A DNA stretch of 64,000 nucleotides from VXNE01 sp965217825 (GTDB taxonomy: Bacteria; Pseudomonadota; Gammaproteobacteria; Pseudomonadales; Azotimanducaceae). The notes under the pieces were generated by a model that searched no databases, was not told the DNA's origin, and was given only the letters and a program-made list of their open reading frames with translations. The stretch is taken from NCBI GenBank assembly GCA_965217825.1, contig OZ244571.1:4588001-4652000 (forward strand), given 5' to 3'. The position numbers and the translations under genes are program-made. This document shows, piece after piece, positions 1 through 7,358 of the stretch (the stretch's first letter is position 1; each line of letters starts with the position of its first letter).

Positions 1-559
1 CCAGCGCGTCCGGGTCGTCGATGGACAGGTCCCGCACATCGAGGATGACGTTGCCGTTGTCGGTCACCACGCCTTGGCGGTATTCCGGCCTGCCGCCCAT
101 GCCCGCCAGCTTGCGCGCGACGAGTCCCCGCGCCATGGGTATGACCTCCACCGGTAGCGGGAAGCGGCCCAGCCGGTCAACCAGTTTTTCGTCGTCGACG
201 ATGCAGATGAATTCGTCCGCCGAGGCGGCGATGATCTTCTCGCGCGTCAGCGCTCCCCCGCCGCCCTTGATCAGCGCGTTGGAAGAATCCACTTCGTCCG
301 CGCCGTCCACGTAGACGAGCACGGCGGAGGCCGCATTCAGATCGATCACGGGGATGCCTCGAGCGCGCAGTTGAGCGCTGGACGCTTCCGAACTCGACAC
401 GGCGGCGTCGAACTTGTGTGCGCACGCGGCCAACGCATCGATGAAAAAACGCACGGTCGATCCCGTGCCGATGCCGACGACCGCGTCGCGCGTCAGTTTG
501 GGTTCAACGAGTTCGAGCGCCGTCCGCGCCGCGTCCTGTTTGAGTTGGTCGCGCGCCAT
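1..559 (-). CDS. rpiA: Ribose-5-phosphate isomerase A (3' part outside window)
   Basis: Interconverts ribose 5-phosphate and ribulose 5-phosphate in the non-oxidative pentose phosphate pathway. Translating the minus strand from the ATG at 557-559 gives about 186 residues that match RpiA from the N-terminus: MARDQLKQDAA, the glycine loop VGIGTGSTV, the VDGADEVD segment with the catalytic aspartates, and KGGGGALTREK. The remaining C-terminal residues lie beyond the window edge. The ATG sits one base after the stop of def, so the two are probably cotranscribed. The family assignment is firm; only the 3' end is missing. Confidence 0.95.
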   Translation of the reverse strand, partial: MARDQLKQDAARTALELVEPKLTRDAVVGIGTGSTVRFFIDALAACAHKFDAAVSSSEASSAQLRARGIPVIDLNAASAVLVYVDGADEVDSSNALIKGGGGALTREKIIAASADEFICIVDDEKLVDRLGRFPLPVEVIPMARGLVARKLAGMGGRPEYRQGVVTDNGNVILDVRDLSIDDPDAL

Positions 560-560
560 G

Positions 561-1130
561 CTAAGCGGACGCGTCGGCCGACTCGCCATCGGCTTCCGAG
601 GGCAGCACGTAGCGCGCGAATTCCTCTTCGAAAGCTAGCTGCGTCGGATTCTGAATGCGGTCGACGAAAAGGCGACCGTCGAGGTGATCGAATTCGTGCT
701 GAAAGACCGTCGCAAGGAACCCCTTGGCTTCCAGTTCGCGCTGCTCGCCTTGCAGGTCGAGATGACGCACGCGAATGTGCTGCGGGCGCTCGACGAAGCC
801 GCGCAGACCCGGTATCGACAGGCAGCCTTCCCAGTACCCGGCCGCAGACTCATCCACGATCTCTATTTCGGGATTGACGCAAATGGTGAGCGGCATGTGA
901 TCGAGTTCGCCGTAGCGCGTCGGTCCGCCGGGAATCTCGATTAGCGCCAAGCGTACGCTTTCGTTCACCTGGGGTGCCGCCAAGCCGATTCCGCCATAGT
1001 CGTGCAGCGTGTCGATCATGTCGGAAACGAGTCGGTGCAGGGCCTCGCTTTGCAGTTCCTCGCTCCGCAACGGACGCGCGCGTCGGCGCAGCACCGGGTG
1101 TCCGAGGCGGATGACCTTGCGAACTGCCAT
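561..1130 (-). CDS. def: Peptide deformylase
   Basis: Removes the N-formyl group from nascent polypeptides in the cytoplasm; a metal-dependent hydrolase. All three family motifs are present in the 189-residue product: GIGLAAPQV (residues 47-55), EGCLS (101-105, with the metal-binding Cys103) and HEFDH (145-149, two histidine ligands and the catalytic Glu146). Length is slightly above the usual ~170. The gene lies between the folate cyclo-ligase gene (4 bp upstream) and rpiA (1 bp downstream), so the three look like one unit. def normally neighbours fmt; that pairing is absent here, so this may be a second deformylase copy (inference). Confidence 0.95.
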   Translation of the reverse strand: MAVRKVIRLGHPVLRRRARPLRSEELQSEALHRLVSDMIDTLHDYGGIGLAAPQVNESVRLALIEIPGGPTRYGELDHMPLTICVNPEIEIVDESAAGYWEGCLSIPGLRGFVERPQHIRVRHLDLQGEQRELEAKGFLATVFQHEFDHLDGRLFVDRIQNPTQLAFEEEFARYVLPSEADGESADASA

Positions 1131-1134
1131 GCGG

Positions 1135-1695
1135 TCAGTATAACCGCAGGCCCGCGCCGCGCGGCGTGAAGTGACGCCATCCCCGCTCGGTCACGACAGC
1201 GTCCAGCGGCACGTCCCAATCGCGGTGCGAGATGTGTTGGAGGCGTTGTAATTCATGCGCGACGCCGATCATCAGCGGGCGTTGCGCCGCCGCGAAGTAG
1301 CGGTCGTAGAAGCCCCCGCCCATGCCGATCCGCCGACCTTCGTCGCTGAAGGCAACGAGCGGCATCAGCACGACGGAGAGCGAGATCAAGGGCACGCAAC
1401 GCCCGGCGGCGGGCTCCGCTATACCGAAGCGGTTGCGGCGCAGGGGATCGCCCAGACGGTAGCGGCGAAAGGTCATGAGCCGCACCGATTCGACGACAGG
1501 CAATGCGATCCGGGGATGCCGGGCAATGAATGGCCACAGGTCCAATTCACCGTCCGTCGCCGCATAGGCGGCCACGCGGCCGCGCAACATGATCGCCGAA
1601 GTGAACAGATGCCGGCACACGTCATGCGCATGACGCCTCTGATCGGCAGCGGACAATGCGCGGCGACGTTGGCGGATGTCTTTGCGCAGCGTCAC
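1135..1695 (-). CDS. ygfA: 5-formyltetrahydrofolate cyclo-ligase
   Basis: Converts 5-formyl-THF to 5,10-methenyl-THF using ATP, returning the storage folate to the one-carbon pool. The 186-residue product has the basic N-terminus with LRKDIRQRRRAL, the LMPLVAFSDEGRRIGMGGGF region with the MGGGFYDRY phosphate-binding loop, and a C-terminal DVPLDAVVTE. In many gammaproteobacteria this gene follows 6S RNA directly and is cotranscribed with it; the same order is seen here (6S RNA ends about 130 bp upstream). It also fits functionally beside the glycine cleavage genes, which make 5,10-methylene-THF. Also called fau. Confidence 0.93.
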   Translation of the reverse strand: MTLRKDIRQRRRALSAADQRRHAHDVCRHLFTSAIMLRGRVAAYAATDGELDLWPFIARHPRIALPVVESVRLMTFRRYRLGDPLRRNRFGIAEPAAGRCVPLISLSVVLMPLVAFSDEGRRIGMGGGFYDRYFAAAQRPLMIGVAHELQRLQHISHRDWDVPLDAVVTERGWRHFTPRGAGLRLY

Positions 1696-1824
1696 CTTGC
1701 TGGACGGCGAGCGATGCCACCAGTGAAGCCTGCTCGCCGGAATGACGCAGGCCGGCGACTTCCAGGCGAGCCCGATACGCAGTGTATCTGTATCGTTGCG
1801 GGCGCTTGCCGCGTTGATGAGGTG

Positions 1825-2037
1825 GTCTCCCGAGTGCGCCGCTGTCTGGACTGCCTGAACCGTTGTGGTTCAGGTCGGGGATTCGTATGTGCCCAAGGCG
1901 TCCCGCAGCATGATCCCGGACGCCGGAACCGGCGTCGGGCGGCAGCATAGGGCTTGCTCACCGGCTCCACAGCGGAGCCCCCTTATTTTTTTCTAACGGC
2001 TCAAGGACTGTACCGACTGGCGAACACCCCAGGAGAC
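1825..2037 (-). ncRNA. ssrS: 6S RNA
   Basis: 6S RNA binds the RNA polymerase sigma-70 holoenzyme in stationary phase by mimicking an open promoter. Reading the minus strand, the 5' half contains GTTCGCCAGTCGGTACAGTC, then CTTGAGCCG, and later GGAGCCGGTGAGCAAGCC. These match the conserved gammaproteobacterial 6S sequence. The 3' half ends in CAGACAGCGGCGCACTCGGGAGA, whose last bases pair with TCTCCTGGGG at the 5' end to close the terminal stem. Position between zapA and the 5-formyl-THF cyclo-ligase gene is the conserved ssrS locus. Ends are set by the closing stem and are approximate; about 213 nt is slightly longer than the 184 nt of E. coli. Confidence 0.88.
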
Positions 2038-2106
2038 TGACCGCAGTATATCCCAACCGCTCAACGCGTCACGCGCGACGAATGCCGCGCCAGTGCCACA
2101 AAAACA

Positions 2107-2409
2107 TTAGCGTTCGCGTTCCGCCAGGGCTGCAGTGACGCGTTGCGCCATGCGGCCAGCTTTTTCATCGGTATCGGACATCATGCGCGCAAGGCGTTCT
2201 TTCATTTGGAGGTATTCATGCGCATAGTTGAGCGCCGCCATCACCGCGATGCGGTCGAGGCCGACAACCTTGCCCGCCCGTCGAATGTCCCGCATGCGCA
2301 CGCTGAGAGAGCGCGCCGCGCGCACCAGATCGTCAACTTCGTCATGCCCGCAACTTACCTCGTAGTCCTTGTCGAGGATCTTGACGGTGACGGTCGTCGT
2401 ATCGTTCAC
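2107..2409 (-). CDS. zapA: Cell division protein ZapA
   Basis: Z-ring associated protein that cross-links FtsZ filaments at midcell. The 100-residue product has the ZapA pattern: N-terminal beta strands (TTVTVKILDKDYEVSC), then LVRAARSLSVRMRDIR, GLDRIAVMAALNYAHEYL and a long C-terminal coiled-coil helix. The length is typical. Its start overlaps the stop of the upstream coiled-coil gene by 4 nt, so the two are translationally coupled. Location directly upstream of 6S RNA is the standard gammaproteobacterial arrangement. Confidence 0.93.
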   Translation of the reverse strand: MNDTTTVTVKILDKDYEVSCGHDEVDDLVRAARSLSVRMRDIRRAGKVVGLDRIAVMAALNYAHEYLQMKERLARMMSDTDEKAGRMAQRVTAALAERER

Positions 2410-2615
2410 GGTGTCTTCTCAAGCGCTTTCAGGCGGTTGATCATCGATTCCACCCTAGTCTTCGCAAGTTCATTCTTTTCGATCAGCTTGGCACGGTCCA
2501 CTGTCAAGGATTGCTGCTTTGCCCGAAGTGCCCGATTCTCCACGGCCAACTCTTCGCAAAGTTTGATCAACTGGTCGATTCTGTCTTCGAGAAGGGCCAG
2601 GCCAGAGGAGGACAT
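2406..2615 (-). CDS. ZapB-like small coiled-coil protein (TIGR02449 type)
   Basis: A 69-residue protein, coiled coil for almost its whole length (ALLEDRIDQLIKLCEELAVE, then ALRAKQQSLTVDRAKLIEKN). It resembles the small coiled-coil proteins encoded next to zapA in many gammaproteobacteria, which are thought to act in division like ZapB. The ATG at 2613-2615 was chosen because homology begins at MSSSGLALLEDRI; the frame stays open further upstream but there only translates intergenic DNA and the dispersed repeat at 2701-2816. The 4-nt overlap with zapA supports a shared division role. The ZapB-like function is inferred from family and context. Confidence 0.8.
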   Translation of the reverse strand: MSSSGLALLEDRIDQLIKLCEELAVENRALRAKQQSLTVDRAKLIEKNELAKTRVESMINRLKALEKTP

Positions 2616-2700
2616 CGGCTTTCGTGCGTTGCGGATGGGCGTAGTGTGAACCGGATAGCCGTTCATGTGAAGCGTGGTCGGCAGCGCTTTGTTTCGTGGA

Positions 2701-2816
2701 AAGTGCCCCACGGTCGGCGCCTTCGGCTTCGCCCGTGGCCCGGCCCAGCTCGTCGACCATGGAACAAGCGCCCCCGGTCGCTGGCGCTCCCCGGACACCC
2801 TTAGTTCCATGGAAGT
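2701..2816 (+). repeat. Two-hairpin dispersed element, copy A (intergenic)
   Basis: First copy of a dispersed element, beginning AAGTGCCCCACGG and ending CCATGGAAGT. It lies between the divergent zapB-like gene and pepP, so it occupies their shared upstream region. The two AAGT ends are 112 bp apart, one base more than the 111 bp of the copies inside genes. It contains the same GTCGACCATGG centre and the same two inverted repeats as the copies at 4562, 7169 and 56595. Confidence 0.85.
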
Positions 2817-2851
2817 TGATAGCATTGACGCAACTCATCGGCTGCATTCGC

Positions 2852-4228
2852 ATGAACACTCGTCGCGCATCCGAGCCGCCCGGCCGGCCGGTTCCAGACC
2901 ACGAAAAAGGAAAACCGCGCATCGAAGCGACGGAATTCCGTGCCCGCCGCGAGCGCCTGATGGCCGCCCTCACCGGCAATGACATCGCCGTCGTTCCCGG
3001 CGCGTCGATCCGCTATCGCAATCGCGACACCGAATATCCGTTCCGCCAGGACAGCGACTTCTACTACCTCACGGGATTCGAGGAACCCGACAGCGTACTG
3101 GTGCTCGCGCCCGGGGCGGAATCGGGCGCGACGGTACTGTTTTGTCCAGAGCGCGATCCGGCGCGCGAACAGTGGACAGGGGAACGGCTGGGACCCGAAC
3201 GCGCGCCCCAAGCTCTGGGCGTCGATGCCGCTTTCCCCAACTCCGAACTCGACGATGTCCTGCCCCGCATTCTCGATGGCCGCTGGTGTGTTCACACCGT
3301 ATTGGGCGAATACCCGGAATTCGACCAGCGCCTGATCGCATGTGCGTCCAGCGCCCGCGCGCGCGGAGCGAACGTCGGCGGGTGCGAGTTCCGACCTCTT
3401 CAGCGCCTGCTGCATGAGCAACGCCTGTTCAAATCCCGGGCTGAACAGCGGCTGATGGCGGCTGCGGGCACCATTACCGCCCACGCGCACATCGACGCGA
3501 TGCGGCGTTGCCGGCCCGGGTTGAGCGAAACGCAACTGGAAGCGGTGCTGATGCACGCGTTCATGCAAGCCGGGGCGCGCGAGCCGGCGTATCCGTCGAT
3601 CGTCGCCGGCGGAAACAACGCCTGCGTAATGCACTACGTCAGGAACGACAGTCTTCTCCGGGACGGCGATCTGGTGCTGATCGACGCCGGTTGTGAACTC
3701 CAGCACTACGCGTCGGACGTAACCCGAACGTTTCCGGTCAACGGCGCGTATACGCCCCGGCAGCGGGAACTCTACGAACTCGTGCTGGCCAGCCAGGCCG
3801 CAGCATTGGAGGCTGCCGCGCCGGGGGCGCACTGCGCTGCGCCGCAAGACGCGGCAACCCGCGTGCTCGCCGCGGGACTGATCGACCTCGGCCTGCTGCC
3901 GCCAGGACTCGACGAGGCATTGGAGACCGGGACGTACCAACGGTTCACCGTGCACCGCTGCTCGCACTGGCTCGGTATCGACGTACACGATGTCGGCGAA
4001 TACCGCTGCGACGGGGACTGGCGCAAACTGCAGGCTGGCATGGTATTGACGATCGAACCGGGCCTCTACATTCCCGACAGCGCGGCGTTCGACGATATCG
4101 ATGAAGCGTGGCGCGGCATAGGCATTCGCATCGAAGACGATGTGCTCATCACCGCGTCCGGCAATACGGTGCTGTCCGACACCGTTCCAAGAGCAGTGGA
4201 CGATATCGAAGCGCTGATGCGGCGTTAG
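2852..4228 (+). CDS. pepP: Xaa-Pro aminopeptidase
   Basis: Cleaves N-terminal residues that precede proline; a cytoplasmic dimetal M24B peptidase. The 458-residue product has the N-terminal aminopeptidase-P domain (RYRNRDTEYPFRQDSDFYYL) and the pita-bread catalytic domain with metal ligands: LIDAGCELQHYASDVTRTF (Asp278, Asp289), the HWLGIDVHDVG histidine, TIEPGLY and GIRIEDDVL glutamates. The ATG at 2852 follows the family N-terminus; the frame is open further upstream only because it runs through repeat copy A. pepP upstream of ubiH is the conserved ubiquinone/gcv locus order; the usual ygfB is absent. Confidence 0.94.
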   Translation: MNTRRASEPPGRPVPDHEKGKPRIEATEFRARRERLMAALTGNDIAVVPGASIRYRNRDTEYPFRQDSDFYYLTGFEEPDSVLVLAPGAESGATVLFCPERDPAREQWTGERLGPERAPQALGVDAAFPNSELDDVLPRILDGRWCVHTVLGEYPEFDQRLIACASSARARGANVGGCEFRPLQRLLHEQRLFKSRAEQRLMAAAGTITAHAHIDAMRRCRPGLSETQLEAVLMHAFMQAGAREPAYPSIVAGGNNACVMHYVRNDSLLRDGDLVLIDAGCELQHYASDVTRTFPVNGAYTPRQRELYELVLASQAAALEAAAPGAHCAAPQDAATRVLAAGLIDLGLLPPGLDEALETGTYQRFTVHRCSHWLGIDVHDVGEYRCDGDWRKLQAGMVLTIEPGLYIPDSAAFDDIDEAWRGIGIRIEDDVLITASGNTVLSDTVPRAVDDIEALMRR

Positions 4229-4316
4229 TGCCACACTCCAAAAAGCGCACGAATCCGGTTCGCCACTGTCATAGCTGAAGTTCCTTCCGCTCGCCGGGTG
4301 GGCGAGAATCCACACA

Positions 4317-5636
4317 ATGACATCAGGCGCAAACAATCGGGGTAGTGCATTGTCGTCTGACGCCGACCTCTACGATGTCGCAGTTGTGGGCACCGGGCTC
4401 GTTGGCGCCGCGGCGGCGCTGACACTCGGCCGAAGCGGTTCTCGCGTCGCCCTGATCGATCAGCGACGCCCGTTTGAGGCGGCGGGTCGACTCGGGTTCG
4501 ATATCCGCTCCGTCGCCCTTTCGCGATCTTCGCTCGATCTGATAGGCGTCGAAATCGCCGCAAGTGCCCCACAGCCGGCGCCTTCGGCTCCGCCCGCGGC
4601 CCGGCCCCGCTCGTCGACCATGGAACAACCGTCCCCGGTCGCTGGCGCTCCCCGGAGACGTTTGTTCCATGCAAGTCCTATCGATCAAATGTGCGTGTGG
4701 GAAGAACACGGCAGCGGTCGTCTCACGTTCAGCGCAAACGAGGCTGGCGTGGATGCCCTCGCCTGGATGGTGGAATCGAGCGGCGTTTGCGTCGCGCTGT
4801 GCGACGAATGCGACGGCTTGCCCAACGTCGACTGGATCGAAGGCATTGTTTCCCGGGTCGTATCCCAAAACACGGCGGTAACCCTGGAGTTGAAAAACCG
4901 TTCGGTCTCCGCGCGGCTGCTGGTCGCCGCCGACGGTGCCGAATCGAGGGTGCGAGAGTTGGCGGGCGCTGGCCTGGTCGACCGGGGCGGCGGCGACGCG
5001 GCGGTCGCGACGGTGGTCCGGGCTGAACGCCCGCATCGGGGCGTTGCCTATCAGCGTTTTTCCGCCACGGGGCCGTTGGCGTTCCTTCCGCTCGCCGATC
5101 CCTTGTGCTGCGCCGTCATCTGGAGCGCCAAGCGCGATACCGCCGACGAACTTGCCGCGCTCGACGATGCGGCATTCGCCGAGGCGCTGGAGGTCTCCTC
5201 CGAACGTGTATTGGGACGCATTGCGGAGGTCGATCGAAGGTTCACGTTCCCGTTGCCGCAACGCGTCGTCCGGGACTTCAACCCGGCACCGAGAATCCTG
5301 CTCGTCGGCGATGCGGCGCATACGCTGCATCCGCTCGCGGGGCAAGGGGTCAATCTCGGTCTGGAGGATGTCGCCGGCATTGCCGAGGAAGCGCAACGCG
5401 ACCCAACGGATCTCGGTCGATCCGGTCGCTGGCGCGGTTTCGCGTTGCGGCGGCGGGCCCGTGCGGAGGTGATGATCGCGCTCATGCGCGGATTGCGCGA
5501 CGGGTACGCCTACGGCGGCCCCGTCGGCCGGTGGATCCGGAACAGCGGCGTCAGGTTGATCGATGCCGCACCGGCGATAAAGCACCAGCTTGTTCGCGAG
5601 GCGATGGGCATGGGTGTCCTTAAGAAGTTCGCATGA
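4317..5636 (+). CDS. ubiH: UbiH-like FAD-dependent 2-octaprenyl-6-methoxyphenol hydroxylase, with an in-frame repeat insertion
   Basis: Flavoprotein hydroxylase of aerobic ubiquinone biosynthesis. The 439 residues carry the FAD-binding VVGTGLVGAAAAL (about residues 22-34), the RSVALSRSSL segment, the middle motif VAADGAESRVRE and the GDAAHTLHPLAGQGVNLGL motif near the C-terminus. Between VEIA and SPIDQMCVWEEHGSG there are about 37 extra residues (SAPQPAPSAPPAARP...). They are exactly the dispersed element at 4562-4676, which stays in frame. The insertion point falls in what is normally a short variable segment, so the enzyme may still fold (inference). The stop overlaps gcvT by 4 nt. UbiH, UbiI and UbiF are close paralogues; the symbol follows the locus. 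Confidence 0.88.
   Translation: MTSGANNRGSALSSDADLYDVAVVGTGLVGAAAALTLGRSGSRVALIDQRRPFEAAGRLGFDIRSVALSRSSLDLIGVEIAASAPQPAPSAPPAARPRSSTMEQPSPVAGAPRRRLFHASPIDQMCVWEEHGSGRLTFSANEAGVDALAWMVESSGVCVALCDECDGLPNVDWIEGIVSRVVSQNTAVTLELKNRSVSARLLVAADGAESRVRELAGAGLVDRGGGDAAVATVVRAERPHRGVAYQRFSATGPLAFLPLADPLCCAVIWSAKRDTADELAALDDAAFAEALEVSSERVLGRIAEVDRRFTFPLPQRVVRDFNPAPRILLVGDAAHTLHPLAGQGVNLGLEDVAGIAEEAQRDPTDLGRSGRWRGFALRRRARAEVMIALMRGLRDGYAYGGPVGRWIRNSGVRLIDAAPAIKHQLVREAMGMGVLKKFA
4562..4676 (+). repeat. Two-hairpin dispersed element, copy B (in frame inside ubiH)
   Basis: Starts AAGTGCCCCACAGCC and ends TTCCATGCAAGT. The AAGT ends are exactly 111 bp apart, so the net insertion is 37 codons and ubiH stays open. 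The right half can form a stem of about 17 bp (GGAACAACCGTCCCCGG against CCGGAGACGTTTGTTCC, two mismatches); the left half pairs around CGCCTTCGGC. Same orientation as copy A, opposite to copies C and D. Confidence 0.92.
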
Positions 5637-6745
5637 ACGCCAAAGCGCCTTTCCGCACCCCGCTGTTCGATACCCACACGGCGGCCAACGCGAAGATGAC
5701 CGAGTTCGCAGGCTGGGCCATGCCGATCCGCTACGGTTCCCAGGTCGAAGAACATCGCGCGGTGCGGGCCAGTGCCGGCATGTTCGACGTTTCGCACATG
5801 ACGGTAGTCGACTTCCAGGGCGGCGGCACCATGGCGTTCCTCCGGTATGTCGTAGCCAACGACGTGGGCAAGCTAAAGGCATCGGGGATGGCGCTATACG
5901 GCGTTTTGCTGAACGAGGCGGGCGGCATCATCGACGACGTGATCGTCTACCGCCGGGACGGGGGCTACCGCGTCGTCTCCAATGGGGCGACACGCGACAG
6001 GGTCATCGCCTGGTACGCCGCGCGTGCCAAGACGTTCGACACTGCGTTGGTGGAGCGGGACGACGTCGCCATGATTGCCGTGCAAGGCCCCGAAGCCATA
6101 GCACGGTTTACGCAAGCGACCCGACTGGCGCAGGTGGCCGAACTCAAGCGATTCCATGCCCTGGAAGTTTCCCGCCCCGACGTTTCCGGTGGTGATCGTT
6201 CCGCGCACGCTGGCTGGATGATCGCCCGCACCGGATACACCGGAGAGGACGGAGTCGAGGTCATGCTGCCCGCCCGGGATGCGCCCGGGTTGTGGCACGC
6301 ATTGGCGTCGGCGGGTGTTCGCCCTGCGGGTCTTGGCGCAAGGGACACGTTGCGGCTGGAAGCCGGCCTCAACCTGTATGGCCAGGACATGAATGAGAAG
6401 ACCACGCCGCTGGAGTCGAACCTCGCCTGGACCGTGGCATTCGAACCGGTAGAACGGGATTTCATCGGCCGCGCGGCGCTCGAAGCGCAACGCGCGTCCG
6501 GGGTAGGGAACAAACTGACCGGCGTCGCGCTCAAAGATCGCGGGGTCATGCGCCGGGGCATGAAGGTGATCACCAACGCCGGCGACGGCGAGGTTCGAAG
6601 CGGTATTTTTTCCCCCACGTTGGGTTACAGTATCGGCCTCGCGCGGGTGCCGCGGGCCGCCACTGGCGAGGTCGGTATTCTCATCAGGGGGCGGGAAAGA
6701 CGCGGTCGAATCGTCAGACCGCCCTTCGTTGCAAAGAGGAAATGA
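5633..6745 (+). CDS. gcvT: Glycine cleavage system T protein (aminomethyltransferase)
   Basis: Transfers the methylene group from aminomethyl-lipoyl-GcvH to THF, releasing ammonia. The 370-residue product begins RTPLFDTHTAANAKMTEFAG and has EEHRAVRASAGMFDVSHM, the RTGYTGEDGVEVM segment, LRLEAGLNLYGQDMNE, and the C-terminal barrel ending IRGRERRGRIVRPPFVAKRK. The length is normal. It overlaps ubiH by 4 nt and gcvH starts 22 bp after its stop. No glycine riboswitch can precede it because ubiH abuts directly. Confidence 0.95.
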   Translation: MNAKAPFRTPLFDTHTAANAKMTEFAGWAMPIRYGSQVEEHRAVRASAGMFDVSHMTVVDFQGGGTMAFLRYVVANDVGKLKASGMALYGVLLNEAGGIIDDVIVYRRDGGYRVVSNGATRDRVIAWYAARAKTFDTALVERDDVAMIAVQGPEAIARFTQATRLAQVAELKRFHALEVSRPDVSGGDRSAHAGWMIARTGYTGEDGVEVMLPARDAPGLWHALASAGVRPAGLGARDTLRLEAGLNLYGQDMNEKTTPLESNLAWTVAFEPVERDFIGRAALEAQRASGVGNKLTGVALKDRGVMRRGMKVITNAGDGEVRSGIFSPTLGYSIGLARVPRAATGEVGILIRGRERRGRIVRPPFVAKRK

Positions 6746-6767
6746 CGGCAGAATCCCGGACAGATAC

Positions 6768-7169
6768 ATGACTGACACGCCGACTGAAGCCAGGTACGCG
6801 GAGACACACGAATGGGCCCGGCTCGACGACGACGGCAATGTCGTCGTCGGCGTCAGCGACTATGCGCAGGAGCAACTCGGGGACGTCGTATATGTCGAAC
6901 TTCCGGAAGTCGACCAGCAGGTGGACGCCGGAGCGGAAGCCGGCGTGGTGGAATCGGTCAAAGCGGCATCGGACATCTACGCGCCGGTGTCCGGGACGGT
7001 GGTTGCCATCAATATGTCGCTGGCCGATACACCGGAAATTGTGAACCAGGATCCTTATGGCGACGGCTGGTTCTTTTCCATCGAGCCAACGACGCCCGAC
7101 GAACTGGCCGACCTCATGGATGCGGCCGAGTACTCGGAATTCTGCGAAGCGAGCGAAGTCGGAGAGTAA
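6768..7169 (+). CDS. gcvH: Glycine cleavage system H protein
   Basis: Lipoyl carrier that shuttles the aminomethyl intermediate between the P, T and L proteins. The 133-residue product has the N-terminal YAETHEWARLDDDG, the GDVVYVELPEVD strand and the lipoylation site ESVKAASD with Lys65, followed by NQDPYGDGWFFSI. The ATG at 6768 matches the family start; an in-frame TTG at 6729 would only add residues overlapping gcvT. Its stop codon overlaps the first base of repeat copy C. Confidence 0.95.
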   Translation: MTDTPTEARYAETHEWARLDDDGNVVVGVSDYAQEQLGDVVYVELPEVDQQVDAGAEAGVVESVKAASDIYAPVSGTVVAINMSLADTPEIVNQDPYGDGWFFSIEPTTPDELADLMDAAEYSEFCEASEVGE

Positions 7170-7283
7170 CTTCCATGAAACAAACGCCTCTGGGGAGCGC
7201 CAGCGACGAGGGGCGATTGTTCCATGGTCGACGAGCGGGGCCGAGCCACAGCCGAAGCCGAAGGCGTCGGTTGTGGGGCACGC
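7169..7283 (-). repeat. Two-hairpin dispersed element, copy C (gcvH-gcvPA gap)
   Basis: Opposite orientation to copies A and B: it starts ACTTCCATGAAACAAACG immediately at the gcvH stop and ends TTGTGGGGCACG. The right end has ACGC in place of ACTT, but the spacing is still 111 bp. It fills most of the 189-bp gap between gcvH and gcvPA, an unusually long gap for this operon, and would place two RNA hairpins within the transcript. Confidence 0.88.
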
Positions 7284-7358
7284 TCACGCTGCGCGCAATG
7301 CCCGCGACATCGGCCGCGCCATGACGCACTGCGACGACTACGAGACGATGCCGTAGCG

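Noticed and set aside
2801..4336. Long open frame (511 codons) antisense to pepP
   Set aside because: No recognisable domain and it mirrors a well-conserved gene; long antisense frames are expected in GC-rich DNA.
5500..5640. Glycine riboswitch upstream of gcvT
   Set aside because: gcvT overlaps ubiH by 4 nt, leaving no leader, and no riboswitch-like structure is visible in the end of ubiH.
4323..5882. Long open frame (519 codons) antisense to ubiH and the start of gcvT
   Set aside because: Arginine-rich, no family resemblance, fully explained as the shadow of ubiH.
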